Virus record (IMG/VR): IMGVR_UViG_3300024261_000026
Span: 1 to 64,000 of that record
DNA from: a virus
Length of the DNA: 64,000 bases
Reading direction: 5' to 3' (one strand)
This document shows, piece after piece, positions 25,777 to 35,700 of the stretch (within the stretch, counting starts at the first letter, position 1; each line of letters starts with the position of its first letter). A model generated the notes under the pieces. That model saw only the letters and a list, made by a program, of their open reading frames with translations. It was not told the origin of the DNA and ran no database searches. The position numbers and the translations under genes are program-made.

Positions 25777-25795
25777 TAGTGGAGGACTTTATTCT

Positions 25796-26158
25796 ATGAA
25801 TGACAACAAAGTGAACGAGACAGAAGACGGAGATCTGGTCCCAACAGTTATTGATTTTACCAAAATGAGAGATGAGAGTGGAGAGGTAAGCGAATCTTAC
25901 CTTCTTTCTTTCGGGTTAGCGCTTCGTTGGATGATGCCTGCTTTGTTTAGGGGCGGATCAATGCCAATAAGCATCAGGGGAACCAAACCTCAAATAAAAT
26001 CTTTTGCAAATGTGATGTCGAAAGAAAAGAGATATCTTGAATCCTGGAAGAGTAATGGATTGGACAGTCCTCATACATACAAAAACAAAGCAAAATTAAA
26101 TTCAGCAATCGCAAAGTTTGAAAGAACCACTGGCGTAAAGTGGCCATTCAAGCAATAA
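25796..26158 (+). CDS. Conserved tail-region protein, unknown function
   Basis: This 120-residue protein has an N-terminal acidic part, a hydrophobic/aromatic stretch (LSFGLALRWMMPALF, residues 38-52) and a C-terminal half ending in FERTTGVKWPFK. The pattern EKRYLESWKSNGLDSP suggests a compact helical domain. I believe it is a conserved small protein of the tail block in marine T4-like phages, without assigned function. It is preceded by GTGGAGG and followed by the tape measure gene. Confidence 0.65.
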   Translation: MNDNKVNETEDGDLVPTVIDFTKMRDESGEVSESYLLSFGLALRWMMPALFRGGSMPISIRGTKPQIKSFANVMSKEKRYLESWKSNGLDSPHTYKNKAKLNSAIAKFERTTGVKWPFKQ

Positions 26159-26173
26159 GGGTAAGAAAGAAAA

Positions 26174-28690
26174 GTGGCAACAGAAGAGCAAAAACTACGC
26201 GCACTCGAAACGCGAATTAAAGAACTCCAGGAGAAGCAAGACGAGCTTAATGAGAGCAGTAGTGAATATTATGAGAAAATGCTGGATTTTGGAGAGAAGG
26301 CGCTATCTACAACCACAGACAAATACGAAATAGAGAAAGAGGCGGCAGAGAAAAAGCGAGAATCGCTGGATATAGATCGATCAATTATTGCGGAAACAAA
26401 GGAGAAGATAAGACTTGAGCAAGAAAGAAGCGGTATAAAGACGGAAGCGCAAGAATCGGAACTGGAAGCGCTAGAAAAACAAGATAAGGTTCTAAAGAAA
26501 AAATCTGAAATATTAAAAGAGCAAGAAAAGAGTCTTCACCACCAGAAAGAAATAGCAGAAAGTTCCACCAAAGCATTCGCCAATATTGCTAGCAAGATGA
26601 TGATAACTCAGAACGAATCTGCCGCCGCCGCCAAGAACATGTTTGTGATGTGGAAGAATACTGTAAAGGCGGAAGGCAGAATAAAGGGGACTGCGAAAGC
26701 TCTTATGGCGGTTGGTGGTTCATTCCTTGACGTATTCAACCCATTAAACCTTATAACATCCGCGATGAAAATGATATTCACAGCGTCATTTGAATATATG
26801 ATGCGTTCATCACAAGCGATGGCGGATTTTAGCAAGACAACTGGTGACGCTGGGATGATGGCGAAAGATCTTGGCGGCGCCATGAACTACGCCGCCGGCA
26901 TTGATATCGAAGCAGTAGCTAGCGCAGGCGGCGCGCTGGCAGGTGCCTGGACTGGTATGGCGGATGCATCGGGATCTACCAGAAGTTCGGTGATTGGCAT
27001 GACCGCAGAACTCGAAAGAATGGGGCAAAGCGGAAGCGATACTGGAAAATCTTTGAACTTCATGACAAGAGGAATGGGTATGTCGATGCCAGCAGCAGAG
27101 GATGCGATGAAGGGTCTAGCATCTAGTGCTATGGATCTCGGACAAACTCCAGGGCAGATAGGAGCAAATTTCCGTGCCATGGCAGGAACCCTCGCATTGT
27201 ATGGTGGCAGAATTCTTGATAAGTTTACCGATATCGCAGCGATGGCCAAGGCTACCGGACTAGAGATGTCAGACATTGCGACCATTGGAGAAGGTTTTGA
27301 TACTTTCGAGGGCGCCGCCACCAAAGTGGGGCAACTCAACGCTTTAGTGGGCGGACCAATGCTCGACAGCATGGAGATGCTCAGACTTCAATCCGAGGAA
27401 GGACCAGAGGCGGTCACCAAGGCGGTTATAGAGTCGTTGAAAGCGCAAGGCAAATCCTATGAGACAATGGGATACCAAGAGCGCAAAGCGATTTCAGAGA
27501 CGCTCGGAATCTCTGGCGATAAGTTCGCCATGATGATGGGGTATCAAGACGAAGAAATGAAGAAGGCGGCGAAGAAAGCGAAGAAAGAGCAGGAACTACA
27601 GAAAAGATATCAAAAAATGCTAACCGCGACAGTGAGTTTGGCAGAACAAATCAAACTTGCATTGACGGCCGTCTTCGCGAATCCCCGTGTTCAAAAAGCA
27701 ATGCTGGGATTCGTGAAATTGATCGTCGGCGGCGCCAAGGACGGGAAGGAAGGTTTTAAGAAAATGGGCGATATGCTCGCAGACTTCCTTGAGATGGCGC
27801 TTAAATTCGCTACGGAGTTTAAAGAACCAATTGTCTGGATGATCGAGAATTGGGATAAAGTTCTGATTGGGTGGTTTACTTTAAAAGGTATTTCCTTCGC
27901 AATCAGAACAAATATGATGGCAGCTGCCATGGGCGGTCCTGGATTATTTGGCAAAAGAGGTGGAAAAAGCGGCAGAGGCGCCGGACCAAGAAACACTCCC
28001 CAAAGAAAGGCATTGGCAAGAGAGAAGTTGGAGGAGCGGCGACAGGGCAAGATTAAAGAACCAATGCCAGGAAAGAAGGGGTTTTTTTCCAAGATAGGAG
28101 GACTATTCAAAGGCGGAGGCGGAAAACTCCTGAAAGGCGCCGGCAAGCTCTTGCTCAAAGGACTTACTGGTCCGCTTTTCGGCGGCCTCATCGCGCTGGT
28201 GATGAGAATCCCGCAGATATTTAGAGATATTACGGGTAAAGGCACATTTATGGAAAAGCTGAAAAAAGTGGGCATCCAGCTTGGTGCTGTCATAGTTGAT
28301 GCATTTACCCTAGGGTTCGGGGGAGACTGGTTCGTGGGTCTGTTTAAGGAACAAGTCTCTAATAGTCCGATTGAACAAGGACCAATGCGACCTGTCGGGA
28401 AAAAGATTGGTACCGCTGTGAGACTTGGCATCGAAGAGGTTTCGCCACTGGGCACCGCAGTTGATGACATCAAGAACGACAGCACCTCTATGATATCAGC
28501 AGCATCCACCAACAAATCTAATATTGGAGCACAGATAGCGAGAGAGTTCGCAAAAGAAATGAAAAAGAATAACGAGCCAACGCAAATGGAAATTAAACTT
28601 ACTTTCGATGATATTCTAGGTGTGTCATCACCAGTCCACAAAATGCTATATGACTCCATAAACAACACCCTAAAGAAAGCGACAGCGTAG
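26174..28690 (+). CDS. Tail tape measure protein
   Basis: This 838-residue protein has an N-terminal coiled coil (residues 1-140, almost all Glu/Lys/Gln/Leu), an Ala/Met/Gly-rich helical centre with hydrophobic stretches, and a glycine-rich segment near 580-680. That is the usual composition of tape measure proteins, which fix tail length and may be ejected into the host envelope. T4 uses gp29 (590 residues) in this role. The start is GTG 26174 with GGGTAAGAAAGAAAA upstream. The order tube, chaperone pair, tape measure supports the call. Confidence 0.8.
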   Translation: MATEEQKLRALETRIKELQEKQDELNESSSEYYEKMLDFGEKALSTTTDKYEIEKEAAEKKRESLDIDRSIIAETKEKIRLEQERSGIKTEAQESELEALEKQDKVLKKKSEILKEQEKSLHHQKEIAESSTKAFANIASKMMITQNESAAAAKNMFVMWKNTVKAEGRIKGTAKALMAVGGSFLDVFNPLNLITSAMKMIFTASFEYMMRSSQAMADFSKTTGDAGMMAKDLGGAMNYAAGIDIEAVASAGGALAGAWTGMADASGSTRSSVIGMTAELERMGQSGSDTGKSLNFMTRGMGMSMPAAEDAMKGLASSAMDLGQTPGQIGANFRAMAGTLALYGGRILDKFTDIAAMAKATGLEMSDIATIGEGFDTFEGAATKVGQLNALVGGPMLDSMEMLRLQSEEGPEAVTKAVIESLKAQGKSYETMGYQERKAISETLGISGDKFAMMMGYQDEEMKKAAKKAKKEQELQKRYQKMLTATVSLAEQIKLALTAVFANPRVQKAMLGFVKLIVGGAKDGKEGFKKMGDMLADFLEMALKFATEFKEPIVWMIENWDKVLIGWFTLKGISFAIRTNMMAAAMGGPGLFGKRGGKSGRGAGPRNTPQRKALAREKLEERRQGKIKEPMPGKKGFFSKIGGLFKGGGGKLLKGAGKLLLKGLTGPLFGGLIALVMRIPQIFRDITGKGTFMEKLKKVGIQLGAVIVDAFTLGFGGDWFVGLFKEQVSNSPIEQGPMRPVGKKIGTAVRLGIEEVSPLGTAVDDIKNDSTSMISAASTNKSNIGAQIAREFAKEMKKNNEPTQMEIKLTFDDILGVSSPVHKMLYDSINNTLKKATA

Positions 28691-28732
28691 GTTGTCTGCT
28701 ATATTGATACAAGCAAAAAAAACCATTCCTTT

Positions 28733-28742
28733 CTAGTTATAG
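28733..28742 (+). promoter_or_regulatory. Weak late-promoter-like motif CTAGTTATAG
   Basis: This divergent copy (G for T or C at the fourth position) lies 25 bases before ATG 28768, in the 77-base gap after the tape measure gene. Confidence 0.4.
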
Positions 28743-28767
28743 AATATAGAGAAGAGGAGATATTATT

Positions 28768-29973
28768 ATGGCAAGTGTGATCGATGACGGTAATGGCACT
28801 GGTGGAGACACCACAACGACCACAACAAATAGAGGAACAGGGAAGGATTTCTATAAAGACCTCAATAGAGGAACAGATCTCTACAGGGAGTTATCTTACG
28901 GAGAAGATCCTGGATTTGAGGGCGGCGATGGTTTAGTCTTTAATGATCCAAGCACTGGTCTGGCAATAACAAAAGGTTATTTCATTGAGATACACCATAT
29001 CATCTCTGGGAAAGATATATTTTTCAAAGCATTCCTGACAGATTTCAGCGACAACTTTACTACCAACTACAATAAAGAGCAGGTATTTGGTCGCCCCGAT
29101 CCAATTCAAACTTACCAGAATACCGAGAGGGTTATGAATGTTGCATTTGATCTTGTTTCCACCAACATAAACGAAGCGAGACAGAACCTAATCAAAGCGA
29201 ATAATCTTATCTCTATGATGTACCCGTCATATGATAGTGCCGGCACAGCGAACACCATCAAGTCCGGTCCTCTCTTCAAGGTCAAGATGGGAAACCTAAT
29301 ATGCAAACCAGGACTAACCGAGGCAGACGGCACCGCGCCAGCGTCCACCGCAGGTCTCTCGTGCACCATTGGCGGATTCAAATATGATCCGATTATAGAT
29401 GATGGATTTTTTGATCCAGAGCCAGGAATATTCTATCCTCAGACAATAAAGATCGATCTTGAACTATCCATCCTTCACGAGGAAGCGTTGGGATTCCAAG
29501 ATAATGTTCCCTTGACCAACAAAGAGGTCAACGCAACCACAAACGAAGTCACGAACAAACCATCATTCCCTTATGCGGGTGATCCAGCATTGTCGCTAAA
29601 CGGTGGCACGGGCGATGTTCGCCAAGATCTCCCCAATACCATTACACAGGGGAATTCTGTTAGGGGCGGACCATTGGTCACTGACGCCAACAGGGATGGT
29701 ATTAGGGCGGAATTGGTGGAGAATGGCAAGGTGACGGGGAATGTATATGTATATCAGGACGATGACGGAAATTCTCTCCGCGAACCTAGAGAAGGAGAGC
29801 GTCGGGGAATAAGAAGTATGGCGAGGTTAGAGCAGCGAGTTATGAGCGAAAGAGCGAGAGTTCAAGCGAACAAGATTTTATCCCCCAGAACTAGGAGTCA
29901 GATTGGGAGTGCCCTTGGGTCTCCCTATAAGACATATACTGACTTTATCACTGATGGATATTTTCCTGAATAG
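28768..29973 (+). CDS. Baseplate tube protein, T4 gp48/gp54-like
   Basis: This is a 401-residue protein. After a Thr/Gly-rich start, residues 70-165 hold the block FFKAFLTDFSDNFTTNYN, VFGRPDPIQTYQNTERVM and NLISMMYPSYDS. It resembles the core of baseplate tube-initiator proteins of the gp48/gp54 and P2 gpU-like type. The C-terminal third (residues 250-401) is polar and may be an exposed extension. The gene follows the tape measure gene and precedes a LysM-type wedge protein. GAAGAGGAG precedes the ATG. Assignment to gp48 versus gp54 is not possible by eye. Confidence 0.65.
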   Translation: MASVIDDGNGTGGDTTTTTTNRGTGKDFYKDLNRGTDLYRELSYGEDPGFEGGDGLVFNDPSTGLAITKGYFIEIHHIISGKDIFFKAFLTDFSDNFTTNYNKEQVFGRPDPIQTYQNTERVMNVAFDLVSTNINEARQNLIKANNLISMMYPSYDSAGTANTIKSGPLFKVKMGNLICKPGLTEADGTAPASTAGLSCTIGGFKYDPIIDDGFFDPEPGIFYPQTIKIDLELSILHEEALGFQDNVPLTNKEVNATTNEVTNKPSFPYAGDPALSLNGGTGDVRQDLPNTITQGNSVRGGPLVTDANRDGIRAELVENGKVTGNVYVYQDDDGNSLREPREGERRGIRSMARLEQRVMSERARVQANKILSPRTRSQIGSALGSPYKTYTDFITDGYFPE

Positions 29974-29999
29974 AGACAACACATGGAGCGTAACAACAG

Positions 30000-30347
30000 A
30001 TGCCATCTAGATACGACAACAGAAAAACAGCAATAAACAATTCCGAAATGTACAAGAAGCAGTTCGAGAATAGGGGCGTTAAGTTTGTAAGGCAATATAA
30101 GACGGCCAACATATCTTATCCTACCCTGCAAGAGAGATCCTTCCTGGACAGCCCAACAAGAGTTTGGACGGTCGGAGACAGGTTCTATAAATTAGCAGAT
30201 CAGTATTATGGAGACTCCACTTACTGGTGGATTATCGCTTGGTATAACCAGGCACCAACCGAATCACACATCAGGGTTGGAGACGTGATAGAGATCCCAT
30301 TGCCATTCGACAGAGCAATGAGCATCTATGCCAGGAGGTCTGGATAA
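30000..30347 (+). CDS. 53: Baseplate wedge protein with LysM-like domain, gp53-like
   Basis: This 115-residue protein has a C-terminal LysM-like core: VWTVGDRFYKLADQYYGD, then TYWWIIAWYN, then IRVGDVIEIPLP. T4 gp53, a wedge protein that joins wedges around the hub, contains a LysM domain, and small proteins of this type occur in many contractile-tail phages. ATG 30000 has GGAG at 29986-29989. The gene overlaps nothing and ends one base before the next start codon. Confidence 0.75.
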   Translation: MPSRYDNRKTAINNSEMYKKQFENRGVKFVRQYKTANISYPTLQERSFLDSPTRVWTVGDRFYKLADQYYGDSTYWWIIAWYNQAPTESHIRVGDVIEIPLPFDRAMSIYARRSG

Positions 30348-30348
30348 A

Positions 30349-33270
30349 ATGACAGACCCAATCAGTCTCACCGTGGCCGCAGGTGAGCCCGAAGCGAAGC
30401 GAAGACAAGAAGCACTCGCCGAAAAAGAGCGTGTTCAAGAGATATACGAAGAGGCAGACAGAGTAGATCGGGAGAATACACTGGAGAAGGCGGCCGCCGC
30501 CTTCCAGGGACCGACCATCGCGGCCGGCGAGATACTCGACGCAGATTCTGAAAAAAAACTCAATAAACTCATCGCCAAGAAAACTGATGAGATACGTGGA
30601 TTAGACAGCACCCAGCAGGTTTCGGCGGCACAGATAATAGCAAAAGATATCGTAGAAACTAACCAGTCTTATTTCAATACTGAACATACCACTCTTGAGA
30701 AAGATAAACTAATCCAGAGAATCTGGTTTGACATTTTGGCTGGACTCACTGATCGAGACGATACGCCCACGCTTCCCGAAAGGGGCAACTCTGGAAATAG
30801 CAGAAATAAGCAAAAACACGCCGCCGCCGGAGAACTAGAGCAAACAGAGCAGGCATATTTGCTTCAGAACATAGACAACATCAAGGTCGATCAACAGGCA
30901 CCAGGACCAGACCAACTGCCAAGACTGATCGTGGTAAATACAGAAGGAAATCTGCTAAATAAACTGACATCAAGCAAGACACTAGGTTCTTTGATGGGCG
31001 CCTCTTCAAAAGATGTTTCTAGTTTGACTCCATTTATTAGGATCGCCAAAAGAGACAAGAACCCGGATGGAACTGAGCGAGTGAGAGAATTCAAATTCTC
31101 ATCGCATAGTCCAGATTTGAGAACATATTTTGCCAAAGGCAGCGCCGCCGGCAGAGAGGTAGGTCTAAAGAGTTTTGATTTTGAGACAACTGGTCAGAAC
31201 TTCTTCACCGCGACCAGGAGTCTAAAGGGGAGCATGGTTTTGTTTTTCAAGTCGTTCGCAGATTTGGACACTGGAGGCGACACTGCAAGCAACGAGGAAG
31301 AGATGCCTTGGACAGAATTGCTCTTTAACTATAACTTTGCTGCGCTGGATCCTCTTGATGACGCAGTTCCCCATGACTCAATCGATTCAGTGCTTGATGA
31401 ACTTGAAGCTCAGGCACTCGCAAAGGACTCGCCAGATAGAAAAGCAGAGATATTCGTAGAGATAGGATATAACTATTCAACCAATGCACTTGCTAGCAAC
31501 GCCGCCCTCCGCCAAGCAGTAGATAGCAGCAGAATTCTTCTTTCTATATACCCTATAACTACTGATTTTAATTTCCGTGAAGATGGTGCAGTGGAACTAA
31601 CTATTACATTTACCGCTTCCGCAGAGACAAGTGGTGATACGGCCGCCGCGAATGTGCTCACCGTTGGATCCGGAGCGGAAGAACTTGCTAAGATCGATAA
31701 TCTGAAAAAGAAAGTTACCATAGCGCAAGCAAACCTTAGCGATGAGGAAGGCGATGGCAGCGCAAAGACAAAACTTGAAAATAAACTGGAAGCAACAAAA
31801 GAAGCATACAACAAGAAACTAAAAGGTCAGAAATTATCAAATTATGCTAAGTTCATAAAATACGTGTATGATATTGGAAGGTTGTATAGTTTTACGATAT
31901 CAAACGACCAATACCACAAGGGAATATTGCCGGATAAAAAATCCAATAAAGTAAAAGTCACTCAGGCAGCGATTAGCGCGCTGATTACTGAGGGCAAAAC
32001 AAAAGCATTACAAGGAAAGGGGCTAGAGAAAAAAGAGCGAAAGCGTGGCCAACGCACCATAGCTTACTTCTATCTTGGGGATCTCATCAACTATTATGCG
32101 ACGGCTCTGATCGATCCCGCAGACCTCGCAACCCATGGTGTGGATATATATAGTCCCAATCCACTCATTCCACAATCAAGAGAGGTTGTTGTTGGAGATT
32201 ATGTATTTCATATATTTCCCAAAAAAGAACCGCCGATCAAAGGCGCCACACCGGAAGACATCGCGGAATTCAAAAGAGACGTTAAAGCAAGAAGAATCAA
32301 CTTATCAAAACTCCCCATATCAGTAAGCATGTTTAACTCTTTTATGTATAAGCGCGTCATGAAGCACAGCAGTGATATTTTGACTTTTGATTCGTTTCTG
32401 AAATGGGCAGTTATGGAACTGATCGACAACGCCTTAGACTCATTTGTTGAGGGGCGCAAATGGAAAGCACTCAGGCAGGCGTTTTCAGAGAGGAGAGTGT
32501 CGGTATCGATGTCAACTGTTACAGGGAAAGCAGCAGGATTGCTCAACGAGCGCACGAACCCCCCTAAACGATTTCAATTCACTGGTGATGCCTTGACAGC
32601 GCTCGGCCCTGCCGTCCAAGGCGCCCTCGATCTTGATGGTGTCCCTGCTGAAGAAGCACACAAATTTGAAATCAGACCATCATCGATGGACGAGATTATA
32701 CTGCATCAGGAGAATGATTACTTAGCTATTAAAGTCGAAGACGCCAGATCTTTTACCATTATACACGGTTCGAGAATTCCTGCTATCGGGAACGATGCAA
32801 ATCCAGTTGGCGCCAACGAAGATGAAGATCAGGCAAAGGGGATATATCATCTAAGCCCTGGCCTAGACAGGGGCATCGTAAAGAATGTATCTTTTACGCA
32901 GCAGTCGAGCAGAATCAGAGAGATCAATTTACTAAAATCTCTAGATTCAGGGGCAAACCCAGGCGTGGGTATCTTGAAGATGCCGTATGACGCAGAGGTA
33001 AAGATCTTTGGTAATCCGACATTTTATCCGGGACAATTTGTGGTGATAAACCCTGCTGTTGTGGGGGTGGGCACCCTCGCTTCTCGCAACTCCATTGCTA
33101 ACAAATTGGGTCTTGGTGGTCTGTATGCCATCATAAGCGTACAAACCAGACTTTCGTCGGGACTACTAGAGAGCACGCTGACATGCAAATGGAACAATTA
33201 CAAACCCAAGGTTGACGAGGCGCCATTTGGCACAGGCACCAGTAGCGAAAATTATGTGGAAGAGCAATGA
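30349..33270 (+). CDS. Large baseplate or tail structural protein, unknown
   Basis: This 973-residue protein starts at ATG 30349 with AGGAGG at 30333-30338; an in-frame ATG at 30328 lacks a site and overlaps the previous gene. The N-terminal 170 residues are charged and helical. A central part has beta-rich segments and a coiled stretch near 455-500. The C-terminal 170 residues include GVGILKMPYDAEVKIFGNPT and FVVINPAVVG, which looks like a compact beta domain near the end of a hub or wedge component. The neighbours are all baseplate genes. No T4 counterpart is identified. Confidence 0.7.
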   Translation: MTDPISLTVAAGEPEAKRRQEALAEKERVQEIYEEADRVDRENTLEKAAAAFQGPTIAAGEILDADSEKKLNKLIAKKTDEIRGLDSTQQVSAAQIIAKDIVETNQSYFNTEHTTLEKDKLIQRIWFDILAGLTDRDDTPTLPERGNSGNSRNKQKHAAAGELEQTEQAYLLQNIDNIKVDQQAPGPDQLPRLIVVNTEGNLLNKLTSSKTLGSLMGASSKDVSSLTPFIRIAKRDKNPDGTERVREFKFSSHSPDLRTYFAKGSAAGREVGLKSFDFETTGQNFFTATRSLKGSMVLFFKSFADLDTGGDTASNEEEMPWTELLFNYNFAALDPLDDAVPHDSIDSVLDELEAQALAKDSPDRKAEIFVEIGYNYSTNALASNAALRQAVDSSRILLSIYPITTDFNFREDGAVELTITFTASAETSGDTAAANVLTVGSGAEELAKIDNLKKKVTIAQANLSDEEGDGSAKTKLENKLEATKEAYNKKLKGQKLSNYAKFIKYVYDIGRLYSFTISNDQYHKGILPDKKSNKVKVTQAAISALITEGKTKALQGKGLEKKERKRGQRTIAYFYLGDLINYYATALIDPADLATHGVDIYSPNPLIPQSREVVVGDYVFHIFPKKEPPIKGATPEDIAEFKRDVKARRINLSKLPISVSMFNSFMYKRVMKHSSDILTFDSFLKWAVMELIDNALDSFVEGRKWKALRQAFSERRVSVSMSTVTGKAAGLLNERTNPPKRFQFTGDALTALGPAVQGALDLDGVPAEEAHKFEIRPSSMDEIILHQENDYLAIKVEDARSFTIIHGSRIPAIGNDANPVGANEDEDQAKGIYHLSPGLDRGIVKNVSFTQQSSRIREINLLKSLDSGANPGVGILKMPYDAEVKIFGNPTFYPGQFVVINPAVVGVGTLASRNSIANKLGLGGLYAIISVQTRLSSGLLESTLTCKWNNYKPKVDEAPFGTGTSSENYVEEQ

Positions 33271-34517
33271 AATATAGTTTTGGATCAAACGAGCTACCTG
33301 CTAGTTCTTCTTACAACGAGAGGGATAGATATGCAAAGAATTATCCAAGAGGGTATTCTCAGCATGTCTCTGTGGACTACTGGTACGACAATATGCTTTT
33401 TGGCAGAATCGATCAGAACCAAGATGTCATCTATCCCGCCACGGATGCAATAAAAGTATTAGATGGTGATGGTCAGGTTAGCGCGATCAACTTTGTTGCA
33501 GATGCTTTTAATGCAATGCGAAATGATGTAAAAGAGAACATCAGGGTTGGCGCGATACCATCATCGGGGTTTGGCATTTTAGCGGGCGGACTGGAAGCGA
33601 AGAAGGGATGGCAAGATCCAAGACAAGATTACTTTTCTTTTATGAGAAATTTATATTCTCAGAGCCTTTTCCCGTTCCTCAAGAGACCAGAGATAAACAA
33701 TGATATTCTAAATTTCTCAGACTTTGTGGATCAGTTTACATTGTTCATTGATCGTATTACTCTCTTGCAACCATATACGATGACGGATTATATTACGAGC
33801 AACCTAGGAACACCACTCTACAGCGGATGGGCAATTGAAATCAATGACTCGCTGGATCACGGGGAAGATATATCAAAGATTGCGCTCTATGTAAATGATC
33901 CGCAGTTCGAGACATATCGACAGATCGCAGCAAGTAACGGATTCAACCTAGACAAGAATGCGCCGTGGAGATTGGTGGCGATACCATATGCCCCGCAGAT
34001 AAGCACCATGGTGGAGAGATACCTCCCTATTGAAACAGATACAGCGGAGAACATCCAAGTTCAAAATATCTACGATAGAGTAATCAAGGAACTCTATAAC
34101 AAGTCTCACTTTTCCGACATCCCAGATCTTAAATTTTACTTGAAAGATTTTTATAATATCTTTGTGAAGCGCAAGCCCACCGTGCACGTTCCGCTGATAA
34201 AGGGAGAAAATCGAAAAAGAAGCTTGACAAGGGTTGTGAGGCGTGATATTATGACGGACGAGCAATATAAAGAAGAGTGGGAACCAGACAACGCCTTTTG
34301 GATACGCCTGTATGTGTATGTCAGAGCGAAAGAAACAAACCGAGATTGGAATCAGTACAAATTTGAGCAGGTGTCAACAAAAGCACTTCAGTTCTTTAAG
34401 TATTCCGGAGAAGAAGCGGCGCATAAGTTTATCAACAAGGAAGTTAGAAGACTGTGGGGCGAAGATAGAGCAATCGGAAAGTACCGCAGAGGGAATTTTA
34501 GATTTCAAAGAAAGTGA
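33267..34517 (+). CDS. Baseplate-region structural protein, unknown
   Basis: This 416-residue protein starts in an ATGA overlap with the stop codon of the 973-residue gene, so the two are translationally coupled. It is soluble and aromatic-rich, with segments such as YWYDNMLFGRIDQNQDVIYP and DFYNIFVKRKPTVHVPLI. It is the last gene of the contiguous structural block. A sigma70-type promoter (34224-34252) lies inside its coding region and may serve the replication genes that follow. No domain is recognised. Confidence 0.68.
   Translation: MKYSFGSNELPASSSYNERDRYAKNYPRGYSQHVSVDYWYDNMLFGRIDQNQDVIYPATDAIKVLDGDGQVSAINFVADAFNAMRNDVKENIRVGAIPSSGFGILAGGLEAKKGWQDPRQDYFSFMRNLYSQSLFPFLKRPEINNDILNFSDFVDQFTLFIDRITLLQPYTMTDYITSNLGTPLYSGWAIEINDSLDHGEDISKIALYVNDPQFETYRQIAASNGFNLDKNAPWRLVAIPYAPQISTMVERYLPIETDTAENIQVQNIYDRVIKELYNKSHFSDIPDLKFYLKDFYNIFVKRKPTVHVPLIKGENRKRSLTRVVRRDIMTDEQYKEEWEPDNAFWIRLYVYVRAKETNRDWNQYKFEQVSTKALQFFKYSGEEAAHKFINKEVRRLWGEDRAIGKYRRGNFRFQRK
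34224..34252 (+). promoter_or_regulatory. Sigma70-type promoter inside the last structural gene
   Basis: TTGACA (34224-34229), a 17-base spacer and TATTAT (34247-34252). It would start transcription about 270 bases before the family A polymerase start codon and so feed the replication block independently of late transcription. Confidence 0.5.
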
Positions 34518-34524
34518 GGGTAGA

Positions 34525-35700
34525 TTGTTTTATACAATCCTCGACTCAAAAGAAGAGTGCTTAGGATATTATTATGACGGTGGTATCCACGAGCAAAAAC
34601 CAGACACCAGCAAACACTATATAACTTGGGACTACAAGCACCACCACCACCAGGACGGTGCTCAGTATCTGAATTTGTATTGTGGGGGGAAACCTATCTC
34701 TGCCTTTTGCCCGCCCCACTTGCAGAGAGAGTGGGAGATCTCCCAGGAGAAAAAGAAGGCATTCGGTAATGCTATTTCCAACAGCAAGGTAAAGATAGAT
34801 GATGTCTGTATTTATGATCTCATTCCTTTGTGGTTTCTGAGGGAGAACTCTCAGCTGAGATGTGAGATACTCCAAGAGATACACAGTACAAGAGATAGAC
34901 CAAAGTCGTATGATTTTATGCTCGAACTGGAAAAACTCTTTGGGGAGATATCGCAAAATCAACTTAGTGTTGATATTAGTGCGCTCCGTGATAAGAGGGG
35001 CCAGACTGCGGTTAGAAACTTTATCAAGAGGATAAAGGGAAAGACAACGATTAAATATAACCAGTTCGGCACCGTGACTGGAAGACTAACTGTGTCTAGC
35101 GATAGTTTTCCCATTATGAATGTGAATCATTCTTTTCGGAATATCCTAAAACCAAACAACGATCTTTTTGTGGAGTTTGATTATAACGCAGCAGAGTTGA
35201 GAACCCTTCTCGCCCTTTCGGAAAGAGAGCAACCACAAGAAGACATACACGAGTGGAATATTAAAAATGTTTTTAAACGACACATGACAAGGGAAGAGGC
35301 GAAGAAAAAGATATTCGCGGCGATATATAACCCGAACACAAAACAGGATTATTATCAAATAGACAAGGTGCTGGAAAAGCACTACGCCCAAGGTCAAGTC
35401 ACTACTCCCTTTGGCAGAGAGATAGACTGTGACGACGGACACGCTCTAAACTATACACTTCAGAGCACCACCAGCGATTTGGTGCTGGAACAGACCATAA
35501 AGATAAACAAACTCCTGGAGGGCAAGAAATCAAAGATTGTGTTTTTGATTCACGACAGTTTTGTTGTCGATTTGGCACAGGAAGAGCGATCTCTGATTTT
35601 CGAAATCAAGGAAATTTTTTCTCAGAACAGATTTGGAGATTTTTTGGTCAATGTAAGTGCCGGTAGGGACTTTGGCAGCATGAAGGAGATTGCTATATGA
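34525..35700 (+). CDS. polA: Family A DNA polymerase, short form
   Basis: This protein has about 391 residues from TTG 34525, which has GAGGG at 34516-34520 overlapping the previous stop codon. The frame is open further upstream, but only inside the structural gene. Polymerase motifs are all present: a T-motif (TVTGRLTVSSDSFPIMN), motif A DYNAAELR (Asp219), motif B R256-x3-K260-x3-F264-x3-Y268-N, and motif C HDS (343-345). Motif C has Ser where most family A enzymes have Glu. About 200 N-terminal residues do not show exonuclease motifs. A second, family C polymerase is encoded at 46.4 kb, so this enzyme may be accessory (repair or primer removal). Confidence 0.82.
   Translation: MFYTILDSKEECLGYYYDGGIHEQKPDTSKHYITWDYKHHHHQDGAQYLNLYCGGKPISAFCPPHLQREWEISQEKKKAFGNAISNSKVKIDDVCIYDLIPLWFLRENSQLRCEILQEIHSTRDRPKSYDFMLELEKLFGEISQNQLSVDISALRDKRGQTAVRNFIKRIKGKTTIKYNQFGTVTGRLTVSSDSFPIMNVNHSFRNILKPNNDLFVEFDYNAAELRTLLALSEREQPQEDIHEWNIKNVFKRHMTREEAKKKIFAAIYNPNTKQDYYQIDKVLEKHYAQGQVTTPFGREIDCDDGHALNYTLQSTTSDLVLEQTIKINKLLEGKKSKIVFLIHDSFVVDLAQEERSLIFEIKEIFSQNRFGDFLVNVSAGRDFGSMKEIAI

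Noticed and set aside
27691-28668. Minus-strand frame of 325 residues within the tape measure gene
   Set aside because: It has a Pro/Ser/Leu-rich shadow composition and no ribosome-binding site, and it is covered by a well-supported + strand gene.
34312-34524. Upstream extension of the family A polymerase
   Set aside because: The extension lies wholly within the end of the structural gene and encodes low-information sequence. TTG 34525 has a ribosome-binding site that overlaps the previous stop codon.
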